A DNA stretch of 64,000 nt from Paenibacillus pabuli (lineage in GTDB: Bacteria > Bacillota > Bacilli > Paenibacillales > Paenibacillaceae), in assembly GCF_023101145.1 (NCBI RefSeq), contig NZ_CP073714.1, positions 1,488,001 to 1,552,000 on the forward strand, read 5' to 3'. Numbering within the stretch: the first letter of the stretch is position 1; every line of letters begins with the position of its first letter. Made by a program: the position numbers and the translations under genes. Below, piece after piece: positions 26,698 through 35,769 of this stretch. The notes under the pieces were generated by a model that ran no database searches, was not told where the DNA came from, and was given only the letters and a program-made list of their open reading frames with translations.

Positions 26698-26814
26698 TGG
26701 ACATTTTTATGGTTGGAGAGGGGGGCGTAATAGCATTTTGTTGGAAGAACATCGGAGTTAGTGATTCATTAATAGTTTTTAAGAATTTACATTACATAGT
26801 GGAGGATTATTATT

Positions 26815-28761
26815 TTGGTTAGCAAAAAAATGAAAGCAACAGCAGTTACGGCCGCTGTATTTATTATTTTATTTAGTGTAGCTTATGCTGCCTTTTATAT
26901 CTGGAACAAGAACTATAAATTCAATAATAATTATGTATGGCAGCCATTGGAGACTGTACAATCGAGCACAACGCTGTCCGATTCTTATAACGTTATTGTT
27001 GCTGGAACTGATCCGGAAGGGATTACGGCTGCGTTATCTGCTGCCCGCAACGGGATGCGGGTATTGTTGGTAGAAGCAAGAGATCGCAACATGCTTGGAG
27101 GGTTGATGACCGAGGGGGGACTTAATACGTTAGATTTGAATTACTCCCCTGATCAGCCACAATGGTTGAGCAGTCTTCGACAGCCTGATTTTCTGAATAA
27201 AGGAATTTTTCAGGAATGGTTTGACCAGATTGAGGGCAGTTCATTTGATATTCATACAGCAGCTAACGTTTTCTATCGAATGATTCATTCCGAACCTAAT
27301 ATAGACCTTCTGATGAATGTTAAACATTTGGAGCCCATTACTGAAGCTGCCTCGGAAGGGCAAACTACAATTATAGGAATGAACATAACTAAAGAAGATG
27401 GAACCATTATAAAAATTGCAACACGTTCAATCATAGACGCTACTCAGGATGCAGATATTGCAGCGGCTGCTGGAGTTCCATATTCCATAGGCAGACAGGA
27501 CATTGGAGATGGCAAGTCCAAGATGGTCTCTACGCTCGTATTTAAGCTAAGTGGTGTTACAGATGAAGTATGGCAAAAGTTCAGGGAAAGAGAAGGCACA
27601 GGTGTTGATAAAATGAGTGCCTGGGGATACGGTGATGCGCGAAAATATGAATCGACCGATCCGCAACGCATCAAGATTCGCAGTCTGAACATTGGGAGAC
27701 AAAACGATGATACCATCTTGATCAATACGATGCAGATCTTTGGAGTAGATCCACTCGATCCGGCATCTGTGAAAGAGGGACTGGAGATAGGGCGGAAGGA
27801 AGCACCTTTGATCGTTGATTTTTTGAAGAAAAATTACGAGGAATTTGCAGGGCTTCAATATGTCGGAACGGCGGATGAGCTCTACGTAAGAGAATCACGT
27901 CACATCTATGGTGAGTATCGTCTGACACTTGCTGATGTTATGGAGAATCGTGATCATTGGGATGCTATTGGTTATGGTTCATACGATATCGATATTCAGA
28001 GTACGAGTGTGGGCAATCCTGGTACAATTATGCTGAGTCCAGTTCAATATGGTGTACCTTTCCGTTCGCTTGTCCCATTGAAAGTTGATGGTCTGTTAGT
28101 AGTCGGACGAGCAGCAAGTTATGACACGATTCCACATGGAAGCGCAAGGGTCGTCCCTCTGGGGATGGCTACTGGAGAAGCTGCTGGAGCAGCGGTCAAA
28201 CTGGCATATGTACACAAGGAGTCCTTCCGGGAACTCTCAGCTTCTAAGGAGCGTGCAACTGAATTGCGTAAGATGCTGGAGAAACAAGGCATGGATCTAT
28301 CGATGCATGATTTCGAGAAGCCTGAGTACATGGAGCATAAGGATTATAGGGGGTTACTTGCTGCCGCGAGTATGTACATGACCTCAGGTAATTATAATAA
28401 TGAGGGTTGGGATCTGGATACGGCCATGAATCCGGAACGTTATTTGAGTAAATTGAAAAGACTGCAAGCCATGTTTCCAAACTTTTATACAGGCAGTGCA
28501 GATAAAGTTGTTGGGAGTATGAAGAATGCTTCCGCTTTACCTTTAACTCTGGATCAAGCTGCGTATATGTTATGTTTGGCAATGGGGGCTGCTGAAGCTG
28601 AAACTACACCTGAATTGGCACTCACTCAATTGCAAATGCAGAACTTCGTAAGCAAGGACACGCTTGCTGGTATAGCAAACAAAAACGAGCTTACTAATGG
28701 AGAGGCGTACATGCTCATTCGTGATGTGGTGGAATATTATTCGGGGGTAGTATTCGAGTAA
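26815..28761 (+). CDS. Membrane-anchored FAD-dependent oxidoreductase
   Basis: A 648-aa protein of the FAD_oxidored family. A single N-terminal membrane helix (AVFIILFSVAYAAFYIW) would hold it at the outer face. The dinucleotide loop is VIVAGTDPEGITAALSAARN (from ~60), a variant of GxGxxG. LLVEARDRNMLGGLMTEGGL and a late GLLVVGRAASYDTIPHGSAR are the second and third FAD contacts. The last ~100 residues are an extra helical domain. The TTG start follows GGAGG. The substrate is unknown; related proteins occur in polysaccharide and xenobiotic contexts. Confidence 0.75.
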   Translation: MVSKKMKATAVTAAVFIILFSVAYAAFYIWNKNYKFNNNYVWQPLETVQSSTTLSDSYNVIVAGTDPEGITAALSAARNGMRVLLVEARDRNMLGGLMTEGGLNTLDLNYSPDQPQWLSSLRQPDFLNKGIFQEWFDQIEGSSFDIHTAANVFYRMIHSEPNIDLLMNVKHLEPITEAASEGQTTIIGMNITKEDGTIIKIATRSIIDATQDADIAAAAGVPYSIGRQDIGDGKSKMVSTLVFKLSGVTDEVWQKFREREGTGVDKMSAWGYGDARKYESTDPQRIKIRSLNIGRQNDDTILINTMQIFGVDPLDPASVKEGLEIGRKEAPLIVDFLKKNYEEFAGLQYVGTADELYVRESRHIYGEYRLTLADVMENRDHWDAIGYGSYDIDIQSTSVGNPGTIMLSPVQYGVPFRSLVPLKVDGLLVVGRAASYDTIPHGSARVVPLGMATGEAAGAAVKLAYVHKESFRELSASKERATELRKMLEKQGMDLSMHDFEKPEYMEHKDYRGLLAAASMYMTSGNYNNEGWDLDTAMNPERYLSKLKRLQAMFPNFYTGSADKVVGSMKNASALPLTLDQAAYMLCLAMGAAEAETTPELALTQLQMQNFVSKDTLAGIANKNELTNGEAYMLIRDVVEYYSGVVFE

Positions 28762-28765
28762 ATGG

Positions 28766-28794
28766 TTGACAATTTCTTGTAAATACACTATGGT
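28766..28794 (+). promoter_or_regulatory. proS promoter
   Basis: TTGACA, 17 bp, TATGGT. It starts just after the stop codon of the previous gene and drives the T-box leader. Confidence 0.7.
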
Positions 28795-28800
28795 GATCAA

Positions 28801-29120
28801 AAAATGATAACAGCGATCAACGAGGACATAATGACGTCAGCCAGCTTCTACAGAGAGGAAACCCCATAGTGCAAGGTTTCTGTTGCTGTTTCGTTATTCC
28901 TACCTCGCGAGCTGCGGAGGAAAAGGCCAAATGGCCTGTGACCTTCGCCGGATGGGCCCGTTATGCTCTGAAGGACTGCATGTTCACGTTTTGCATAGGT
29001 TGCAAACGGAGAATCGGTTATGGTGATGCCTTGATGATTTGATATCAGGTGAGCTGGCAAAGTGCAGTTAAATAAGGGTGGTACCACGACACATTCGTCC
29101 CTTGACGGATGTGTTTTTTT
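28801..29120 (+). promoter_or_regulatory. T-box riboswitch, proline
   Basis: A full T-box leader. Stem I starts with GCGATCAACGAGGAC and has the distal AG-rich loop (CAGAGAGG..GGTTTCTG). The specifier is probably CCT at 28899-28901, in TATT-CCT-ACCTCG, which is a proline codon. The T-box AAGGGTGGTACCACG is at 29074-29088. The terminator ACACATTCGTC..GACGGATGTGT with seven Ts ends at about 29120. Uncharged tRNA-Pro would block the terminator and allow proS transcription. Confidence 0.92.
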
Positions 29121-29174
29121 GCTGTTTATAACCTGATTTACAATAACAATTAGAAGGATAAGGGGTGTAACAAG

Positions 29175-30959
29175 ATGCGTCAAAGTGAAATGCTTGTTCC
29201 AACATTACGTGAAGCGCCAGCAGAGGCAGATGCAGCAGGGCATCGCTGGTTATTACGCTCGGGTATGATTCGCCAACTCGCAGCAGGGATATACAGTTAC
29301 CTGCCCTTGGGACGTCGTATCTTATTAAATGTCGAACGAATCGTTCGGGAAGAGATGGATCGTGCAGGATGTCAGGAAGTATTGCTGCCCATCATGCAGC
29401 CGGCTGAGCTATGGGAAGAATCCGGAAGATATACACAATATGGCCCAGAGCTGATGCGTCTGAAGGATCGCCATGCACGAGAATTCGCCCTGGGTCCAAC
29501 CCATGAAGAGGTTGTGACTGCATTAGCTCGTGACGAGGTGAATTCCTATCGGAAGCTGCCGTTTACCCTTTATCAGATTGGAACCAAATTCAGAGATGAA
29601 CGACGTCCAAGATTTGGATTGCTGCGGGGACGGGAGTTCATCATGAAAGATGCGTACTCTTTTGCTTCCGATTGGGAAGAACTGGATCGCACCTATCAGG
29701 CCATGAATACGGCATATTCGCGCATTTTGGAGCGTTGTGGACTGGAATATATTCGAGTGGAGGCTGATGCAGGCACCATTGGTGGTCAGGGAGAGACTCA
29801 CGAATTCATGGCACTTGCTGATGTAGGAGAAGATACAATCGTCACCTGCAAACATTGTGGATATGCCGCAAATCTGGAGAAGGCTGGATATCAGACGTCA
29901 GGATATACTACCGGAAATTCAGCGCAAGCAGAAGATTCTGTTTCTTCTGGTTCTAATGGTTCCACTACAGCGGTTAGAGCCGTTGAGAATGCGGAGGATA
30001 ACACGTTAGTCCGTATTGAAACTCCAGGGGTAAGGACCATTGCTGAATTAAGTTCCTTTGTGGGCAAGGCTCCTCATGAGATAATCAAAACGCTGCTTTA
30101 TCAGGCTGACGGTCAATTGGTCGCTGCGCTTGTTCGTGGGGATCATGAAGTGAATGATATCGCGCTGAAGCAGGTATTAGGTGCAGAGGAGCTGATTCTG
30201 GCTGATGAAACTGCCCTAGCGAGTCATCCTAAATTAACTGTGGGCTTTCTCGGTCCCATTGGACTGGATCTGCCGATTGTAGTAGATGCGGATGTAGCTG
30301 CAATGGAACATGCCATTACAGGAGCTAATGAAGTCGATGTGCACTATTCGAATGTACGTCCGGGTACAGACTTTGCTTTGGACAAAGTAGATCGAATCCG
30401 TTTTGCTGCTGAAGGGGATGGCTGTCCAACCTGTGGCGAATCGCTTGTATTCACAAAAGGAATAGAAGTGGGGCATATCTTCAAATTGGGAACCAAATAT
30501 AGCGACGCTATGGGAGCATCTTTCCTGGATCGAAATGGACGACAGTGTGCGCCTGTAATGGGGTGTTACGGGATCGGTGTGTCTCGTCTGATGGCGGCTA
30601 TTGCTGAACAATATGCCGGAGTGGATGGCATCCGTTGGCCTGCAGCCATCGCACCTTATCATGTACATCTGATTCCAATGAGCTGGAAGGATGAACAGCA
30701 ACGCGAACTCACGCTGGAACTGGAGCAACAACTGTTGGATGCAGGATACAGTGTATTGGTCGATGATCGTGATGAACGGCCAGGGGTGAAATTCAAGGAT
30801 TCGGAACTCATCGGGCTGCCTGTCCAGATTGTGATTGGCCGAGGCGCGGCAGAGCGACAGGTGGAATTTGGATCGCATGTTCTTGCAGCGCAAGGTGAAT
30901 CCAAACGAATCAGTATGACGGCGCACGAGGCTGTAGAGCGGGCGAAGGAAGAGCTGTAG
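29175..30959 (+). CDS. proS: Proline--tRNA ligase
   Basis: A 594-aa class II aminoacyl-tRNA synthetase of the bacterial type. Motif 2 is in FRDERRPRFGLLRGREFIMKDA, and the catalytic core continues at MGCYGIGVSRLMAAIAEQ. The INS editing domain lies in between (residues ~270-400, EIIKTLLYQADGQLVAALVR). The anticodon-binding domain is at the C-terminus (HVHLIPMSW.., DDRDERPGVKFKDSELIG). A Ser/Gly-rich stretch at ~245-265 is probably an exposed loop. The leader T-box fits the assignment. Confidence 0.95.
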   Translation: MRQSEMLVPTLREAPAEADAAGHRWLLRSGMIRQLAAGIYSYLPLGRRILLNVERIVREEMDRAGCQEVLLPIMQPAELWEESGRYTQYGPELMRLKDRHAREFALGPTHEEVVTALARDEVNSYRKLPFTLYQIGTKFRDERRPRFGLLRGREFIMKDAYSFASDWEELDRTYQAMNTAYSRILERCGLEYIRVEADAGTIGGQGETHEFMALADVGEDTIVTCKHCGYAANLEKAGYQTSGYTTGNSAQAEDSVSSGSNGSTTAVRAVENAEDNTLVRIETPGVRTIAELSSFVGKAPHEIIKTLLYQADGQLVAALVRGDHEVNDIALKQVLGAEELILADETALASHPKLTVGFLGPIGLDLPIVVDADVAAMEHAITGANEVDVHYSNVRPGTDFALDKVDRIRFAAEGDGCPTCGESLVFTKGIEVGHIFKLGTKYSDAMGASFLDRNGRQCAPVMGCYGIGVSRLMAAIAEQYAGVDGIRWPAAIAPYHVHLIPMSWKDEQQRELTLELEQQLLDAGYSVLVDDRDERPGVKFKDSELIGLPVQIVIGRGAAERQVEFGSHVLAAQGESKRISMTAHEAVERAKEEL

Positions 30960-31466
30960 TCCAAAATTGGAATTAAAAAGCATCCATCCCGTAAGGAACT
31001 GTTGCTACGTATCTCTATATAATAGACCAATCTATAGTAGGTCCGGATAAAATGCGATAAGAGATGTTTGTGGTTGTGTAACGGATTAAAGCATTAAAAA
31101 GAGGGCTATAGTCATATAAGGATACAACAATATTTGTGTGTTATCATACAAAGTAACTAGAATTTGAAAAAATGTATTCTGTATACAACAGGTTTATTCA
31201 TAAGAGCTTCAAATATGGTGTTAAAAGAATCTATGCATGTGCAAATATGCAAACCATGGACGAGAAATATGTCGTTTTGAATGTGAAATAACCGCATGAG
31301 AGTGGCAATTTTGGAGAAATCACATCTAGTCCACGGTTGGGGACAGGACATGAAGTGATTTCTCAGAGCGCTTCCGGGGATTTATTTTTGCAGCAAAGTG
31401 ATGTTCGGGTAAACAGGGAGAATGGAGCATCGTTAGGTAACCGTATATTGATGTGATTGATTCTTA
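30960..31466. other. Intergenic region without recognised gene
   Basis: About 500 bp of AT-rich sequence after proS. I see no clear terminator for proS, no ribosome site with a convincing reading frame, and no RNA motif that I recognise. Confidence 0.5.
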
Positions 31467-31519
31467 AAATAAAAAGGGTGTCCATCAGCCGATTATGGCA
31501 TGAGGGACACCCTTTTTTT
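31467..31519. terminator. Strong terminator, 5'-nucleotidase gene
   Basis: AAAAAGGGTGTCC and GGACACCCTTTTT form a 13-bp stem with T-runs on both strands. Confidence 0.88.
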
Positions 31520-33317
31520 ATGAAGCTGCAGGCAGTTTCAATTGTTGACCTGGATAAATCCAGTGTGGATTTTTGATCTTATTCAGCTTTTGCAGAGCTT
31601 GCCAAGTGGTACCGTACTGTTTGGAGATGGAATACAGGGAATCTCCGGATTTAACAACATGCACTTTGGCTGGAGCTGGTTTGCTTGGTGTCGGTTTCGA
31701 CGGTGTTTCTGGTTTTGGTGTCTCTGGTTTCGGTGTAGTTGGTGCTGGTGTTTCGGTTACTGGAGCTTCCGGCTCAACTGCAGGAGCTTTGGCTTCCTTG
31801 ATTCGGCCGTCTGTTTTGATATCCACAGCGCCCAGTTTTTGCATGTATTCGATCAGCGCTTCATCCATGGCACCATACATGCCGGACGTAGTGTATTTCG
31901 CAAACATGGTGTACTCATCACCGCCAACAGCGGTGAAATCATTCGTAGCCAATGTGTATGTTGCTTTCGGATCAAGGGCTTTATCTCCGATCATGACGGA
32001 GTGTACACGGCTGCCTTTGGCAGCGGAAGAATCAATGCTGAACGTCATGCCGGATACTTGTGGGAATCCACCACTTGGTTCAGGATAAGATCCTACACCG
32101 TTTTCAAGGGCTGCGAGTACATCAGAGCCTTTTACTTCAAGCGTTACAACCTGATTACCAAAAGGAAGTACAGTGATGATATCCCCTTTGGTTACGATAC
32201 CTTTTTCAATGGAAGAACGAATACCGCCACCATTTGTGAGTGCGATATCGGCTTTGCTGACGTCACGGATGGCATCTGCCAGCAGATCACCCAGGTTGGT
32301 TTCACCTGCACGTACTTGTTCACGTTTGCCGTCCAGCAAAATCGCTGTATTGGCTACTTCTTCTTTCAAAATGGGTTCTTGTTCTTTCTGAATGGAGTTT
32401 ACCAACGTGGCAACCTTCTCATTCGGTTTGATGTCTTTTGCTTCTGTTTCGTCAATCAGTGTTGCTTGTTTTTTCGTTACTTTACCGCCGTCAACCCACA
32501 GGTCGATCACGCCTACAAAGTTTGTATATTCTCCAGCACTTGCGATCAATGTTCCGTTATCGGATACAAGTCCATCTTGCAGAACGGTATGGCTATGACC
32601 ATCGATGAATACATCAATGCCAGGTACTTCTTTTACAACTTTGAAGCTAGTATCTGTGCTGGACACGTCTTGTCCAAGGTGTCCCAATACAACAACAACA
32701 TCTACTTTGCTGCGAATTTCGTTCACAAGAACTTTGGCTTCCGCAGTTGGGTCTGTGATATCCAGGCCTTCCACATTTTTCGGATTCGTTTTGTACATCG
32801 TTTCCGGTGTAGTCAGCGCAATGATACCGATTTTTACGCCGTCTACTTCTTTAATGAGGTAAGGATCGAAGAGACGAGTTCCGTCTTTCTTTTTCACATT
32901 GGCACTGAGCATGGGGAAGTTCATCATATCCGCAAGTTCGATGAGGCGCTCGGAACCGTAGTTGAATTCGTGGTTACCCGGTACAATTGCCTGATAACCG
33001 ATTTCGTTCATTACTTTGACAATGCTCTCACCGTTAACGAGTGTGGCAAAGGTTGTACCATGCACTGCATCTCCGGCATCCAGCAGAAGGGTATTTGGGT
33101 TTTCGCTACGGTATTTGTCCGCAATTCCAGCAACTTTGGCGAAACCCATCGCAGGTGAGGATTCAACTGCGCGTGCGTGCGTGTCATTCGTATGTAGAAT
33201 CGTAATGTGCTTACCTGTGCCCGGAGTGGTATCCGTTGCAGCCGCTGCAATGCCTACACTCCCAAACAGCAGACAGAGCGTTAGCACAAGTGAAACGTAA
33301 GTCTTCCAGATTTTCAT
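31518..33317 (-). CDS. Secreted 5'-nucleotidase / 2',3'-cyclic phosphodiesterase with LysM
   Basis: A 599-aa exported enzyme. After a signal peptide (to about A27) comes a calcineurin-like metallophosphatase domain with ILHTNDTHA (D45, H47), [15 protein letters not shown] (114-118) and a late GHSHT. The UshA C-terminal nucleotide-binding domain follows ([27 protein letters not shown]). A Pro/Thr-rich linker leads to one LysM domain ([16 protein letters not shown], last ~45 residues) for wall binding. It would release phosphate and nucleosides from extracellular nucleotides. AGGAGG precedes the ATG. Confidence 0.9.
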   Translation of the reverse strand: MKIWKTYVSLVLTLCLLFGSVGIAAAATDTTPGTGKHITILHTNDTHARAVESSPAMGFAKVAGIADKYRSENPNTLLLDAGDAVHGTTFATLVNGESIVKVMNEIGYQAIVPGNHEFNYGSERLIELADMMNFPMLSANVKKKDGTRLFDPYLIKEVDGVKIGIIALTTPETMYKTNPKNVEGLDITDPTAEAKVLVNEIRSKVDVVVVLGHLGQDVSSTDTSFKVVKEVPGIDVFIDGHSHTVLQDGLVSDNGTLIASAGEYTNFVGVIDLWVDGGKVTKKQATLIDETEAKDIKPNEKVATLVNSIQKEQEPILKEEVANTAILLDGKREQVRAGETNLGDLLADAIRDVSKADIALTNGGGIRSSIEKGIVTKGDIITVLPFGNQVVTLEVKGSDVLAALENGVGSYPEPSGGFPQVSGMTFSIDSSAAKGSRVHSVMIGDKALDPKATYTLATNDFTAVGGDEYTMFAKYTTSGMYGAMDEALIEYMQKLGAVDIKTDGRIKEAKAPAVEPEAPVTETPAPTTPKPETPKPETPSKPTPSKPAPAKVHVVKSGDSLYSISKQYGTTWQALQKLNKIKNPHWIYPGQQLKLPAAS

Positions 33318-33482
33318 ATGAATTAACCTCCTAAAAATAGTAATCTACCTGAGCGTTTGTGCAACTCATGTTGTATTTTACCAGACTATTATTAGGAAAT
33401 CTCGTAATTTGCGTAAAAATAGGTAACCTGAAAGTGACATCTGATGTTCATAGTGGAAGCTAAATAAAGACTTTACTTTTAA

Positions 33483-33496
33483 AGAACATATGTTCT
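33483..33496. promoter_or_regulatory. LexA-like palindrome
   Basis: AGAACATATGTTCT carries the GAAC-N4-GTTC core of a Bacillus SOS box but differs from the consensus at the outer bases. It lies between the nucleotidase gene and the ImmA gene. The outer mismatches make function uncertain. Confidence 0.35.
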
Positions 33497-33504
33497 GGAT
33501 TAGG

Positions 33505-33912
33505 CTAAAAAAAATGCTGCACTTCACGTGGCAGTCCTGTACGTAAACAAAATTTCTCCAGTGATTCATCCGGCTCTGGCATCACTCCGGAAGTCAGAAG
33601 CTGTATGGCAAAACGATTGGCCTGTCTTTCCAGCTTGCCTGGGGAAAAATAGGAGTGTTCCTCCAGAAAGAAGCGGTTTATGCCTTTGTGCAATCGGTCA
33701 TGTCCCAGTTCATGGGCACACACAAAACGCTGCCATTCCGGCGGCAAATCATTGTGAATGACGATAAATCTGCGACGGAGCTTGCGGAAATACAGTCCTT
33801 TGGTAGACTTACCCAGATTGGTGAACCGAATCTGTATTCCAATGGCTCTGGCAATGCTGAAAGGGCAGTTGGTCCGGTGTTTTCGAATCAGCTTTGTTAC
33901 AATGTCATCCAT
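33505..33912 (-). CDS. ImmA/IrrE family metallopeptidase
   Basis: A 135-aa zinc protease with the motif HELGH (H67, E68, H71) and a typical downstream E in LERQANRFAIQLL. ImmA-type peptidases cleave a partner XRE repressor after DNA damage, as in ICEBs1 and related phages. The partner gene lies just upstream on the same strand, 42 bp away. The pair is probably the induction switch of the phage-tail element to the right. Confidence 0.85.
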   Translation of the reverse strand: MDDIVTKLIRKHRTNCPFSIARAIGIQIRFTNLGKSTKGLYFRKLRRRFIVIHNDLPPEWQRFVCAHELGHDRLHKGINRFFLEEHSYFSPGKLERQANRFAIQLLTSGVMPEPDESLEKFCLRTGLPREVQHFF

Positions 33913-33954
33913 ATCATCTCACCTGCTGCTTTAGTTTGTTCAGCTTGAAATGCT

Positions 33955-34398
33955 TCATGGGCGCTCGTCCGGATCGTTCGTTTTTTTGCGTTTGTTCATC
34001 TGTTTGGCTTCCCAGAACAGGCCTGTCAGGACATCCTTGATTCGTTTCTTATCCTCATCATCCAGCGGGATGCCGTCAAACATCAAATCATCCTCGTCCT
34101 CGAGCATCTTTTTAAAGTCTCGACGGTCCTTGTAAGTTGCCCATTCCGGAGCGTCCTGGAGCGCATTGGCTGTATTGGCAGTTTCCAAATACCCGGCTTG
34201 CTTCATCATATCTGCGTAGGGAACCGAGAGTGCGTCCGAAATTTTGCGGATGGTAGCAGGTTTGGGGACTCCGCGAACCCCATTTTCAATGCGCGAAATT
34301 TGCGAGTTGCTGATTCCTGCTGCTTCGGCGAGCTGATTGATGCTGTATCCTTGTTGCTCGCGCAGTTGTTTCAGATAAGGACCAAAAGCGTGCTCCAC
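33955..34398 (-). CDS. XRE repressor, ImmR-like
   Basis: A 147-aa regulator. The N-terminal HTH_3 domain is clear: LKQLREQQGYSINQLAEAAG, ISNSQISRIENGVRGVPKP and ATIRKISDALSVPYADMM. The C-terminal half is charged and is where ImmA would cleave. The GTG at 34396-34398 is preceded by AAAGGAG. It probably binds the operator-like sites in the intergenic region 34.7-34.8 kb and represses ArpU and the tail genes. Confidence 0.85.
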   Translation of the reverse strand: MEHAFGPYLKQLREQQGYSINQLAEAAGISNSQISRIENGVRGVPKPATIRKISDALSVPYADMMKQAGYLETANTANALQDAPEWATYKDRRDFKKMLEDEDDLMFDGIPLDDEDKKRIKDVLTGLFWEAKQMNKRKKTNDPDERP

Positions 34399-34480
34399 GA
34401 TTCATGCCACTCCTTTGATTCGTACAGTGCTTGAATTACTAAGAAGACAGTCGGATGGGGGAGGTAGATGTGCGTTCTAT

Positions 34481-34611
34481 GGCCGTTCCGGATTCGGATC
34501 GTTCTTTTGATCGCTGTTATCCCCGGATTTCCTATTTCCCTCTCTAAAGGGAGAAATCCGGTGATAAAGGCGAACGCTTCGCTTCTTCAGAATCGATTCC
34601 GTCTCCTTCAC
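34481..34611 (-). repeat. Dispersed palindromic element, copy 1
   Basis: On the reverse strand: GTGAAGGAGACGGAATCG, then AAGCGAAGCGTTCGCC, then the hairpin arms CACCGGATTT and AAATCCGGGGAT, then AACAGCGATC. The same order is seen at 42106, 47376 and 59760. Copies 1 and 4 agree over nearly the whole length, including the end GGAACGG. Confidence 0.8.
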
Positions 34612-34724
34612 TGCGTACGCGCGTGACCATACTTCTAGTCCATCATCCAATACGGAGTAGCTTCTTAATAAAAATCAAATGACTTATACGAAGATCTTTA
34701 ATTATCTGTACTATATCTTATATA

Positions 34725-34767
34725 TACCATTAGGTAAAGGGATATGAAACAATTATGCCAAAAGGTA
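34725..34767. promoter_or_regulatory. Pair of operator-like sites, ImmR/ArpU region
   Basis: TACC-ATTA-GGTA (34725-34736) and TGCC-AAAA-GGTA (34756-34767) are two related half-site palindromes, 31 bp apart from centre to centre (three helical turns). XRE repressors bind such paired sites. The rest of 34612-35191 is AT-rich and non-coding. Confidence 0.4.
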
Positions 34768-34860
34768 AAGAAAATGAGAGTGCGGGTTTTATTTTATAGT
34801 TAAAACGACCCAAAATGAAGGTTTACGCCAATCCCCAGAAAGTGGTATCCTCAAATAGAA

Positions 34861-34880
34861 ATACGAACAATATACGAACA
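34861..34880. repeat. Direct repeat with 11-bp period
   Basis: ATACGAACA occurs at 34861-34869 and 34872-34880, one helical turn apart. It may be a regulator site upstream of the ArpU gene. Confidence 0.4.
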
Positions 34881-35191
34881 AAATGTAAAGTTGAGACAAG
34901 CTGGATGATGAGGAAAATGAATAATTTCTGCTTCATCGCTGACTTTATTTGAGTCCAAAAGGCAACAGAAAAAACTTGAAAAATGCCGTTACTATTTCAG
35001 AGAACTGGATAACTCTAATAAAAGGAGTATTTTGTATTCATCCGAAGAGCGATTCAAATCAGCAATAGGTAGCGAAAAGATTCTATTCGTCTATCTTTTG
35101 TACCCAAAAGCGACTGTAACCGAATAATACAAAATACCAAAGAGTGAGATGCATGTGAGTTTCACTGACCCGTTAAAGGAGGAGAATGAAT

Positions 35192-35674
35192 ATGGAACTG
35201 ATGCTGCCCGAATTGGACCGACGCAAAACACAGACTGCTGTTGAAGCCGCGCTGGAAAAATACCGGATTTATAAAACGATTGCTTTTGAAGAACGAGAGG
35301 TGTTGGTGACAGCAAGTTACGCTGAGCGTTTCCATGGTGCAACGAATGTGACCGGGGATTCCATCGCCAGAACGGCAATCTATAATGTGGATGTGCAGCG
35401 CGCACGTCAGGCGTACTGCGATACGATTGACTTTGTGGTATCCCGCTTGAGCGAGAAGGAACGTGTACTCGTCAGTGAACGTTATCTGAAAGATGACGAT
35501 GTATTTGACTACAAGGTGTATAACCATGTATTTGATCCACCTGTCAGCAAGGATACGTATACGAAGATTCGGACGCGTGCTTTCTATAAAATGGCGCTGG
35601 CTCTCTCGGACCGTGGTCTGATTAATATGGAGCCTTTATCCGCATCTCGCAAAGAGCGACAGAAGTTGGGATAG
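35192..35674 (+). CDS. ArpU family phage transcription regulator
   Basis: A 160-aa protein of the ArpU/late-transcription family. LPELDRRKTQTAVEAALEKY at the start and SRLSEKERVLVSERYLKDDD with a sigma-like C-terminus (KDTYTKIRTRAFYKMALALS) are typical. It activates late phage operons. The ATG at 35192 is at better spacing from AAAGGAGG than the ATG at 35186. The tail operon it should control begins 8.8 kb away, beyond unrelated genes. Confidence 0.8.
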   Translation: MELMLPELDRRKTQTAVEAALEKYRIYKTIAFEEREVLVTASYAERFHGATNVTGDSIARTAIYNVDVQRARQAYCDTIDFVVSRLSEKERVLVSERYLKDDDVFDYKVYNHVFDPPVSKDTYTKIRTRAFYKMALALSDRGLINMEPLSASRKERQKLG

Positions 35675-35769
35675 AAAGGAAGCGGGAAGTTCATCCTTTT
35701 ATATCCTTCGCTGATTGTATACAATAATTGAAAACAACTCTATGGATCAGTCAAAGGAGAGGAATCCGC

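Noticed and set aside
26661..26814. Known riboswitch before the FAD oxidoreductase
   Set aside because: I looked for purine, SAM, lysine, glycine, TPP, c-di-GMP and T-box hallmarks and found none; only the terminator-like hairpin is supported.
31542..33158. 538-codon forward frame opposite the 5'-nucleotidase gene
   Set aside because: The reverse-strand gene has a signal peptide, metallophosphatase motifs, LysM and a ribosome site. The forward frame is Phe/Cys-rich without homology signals.
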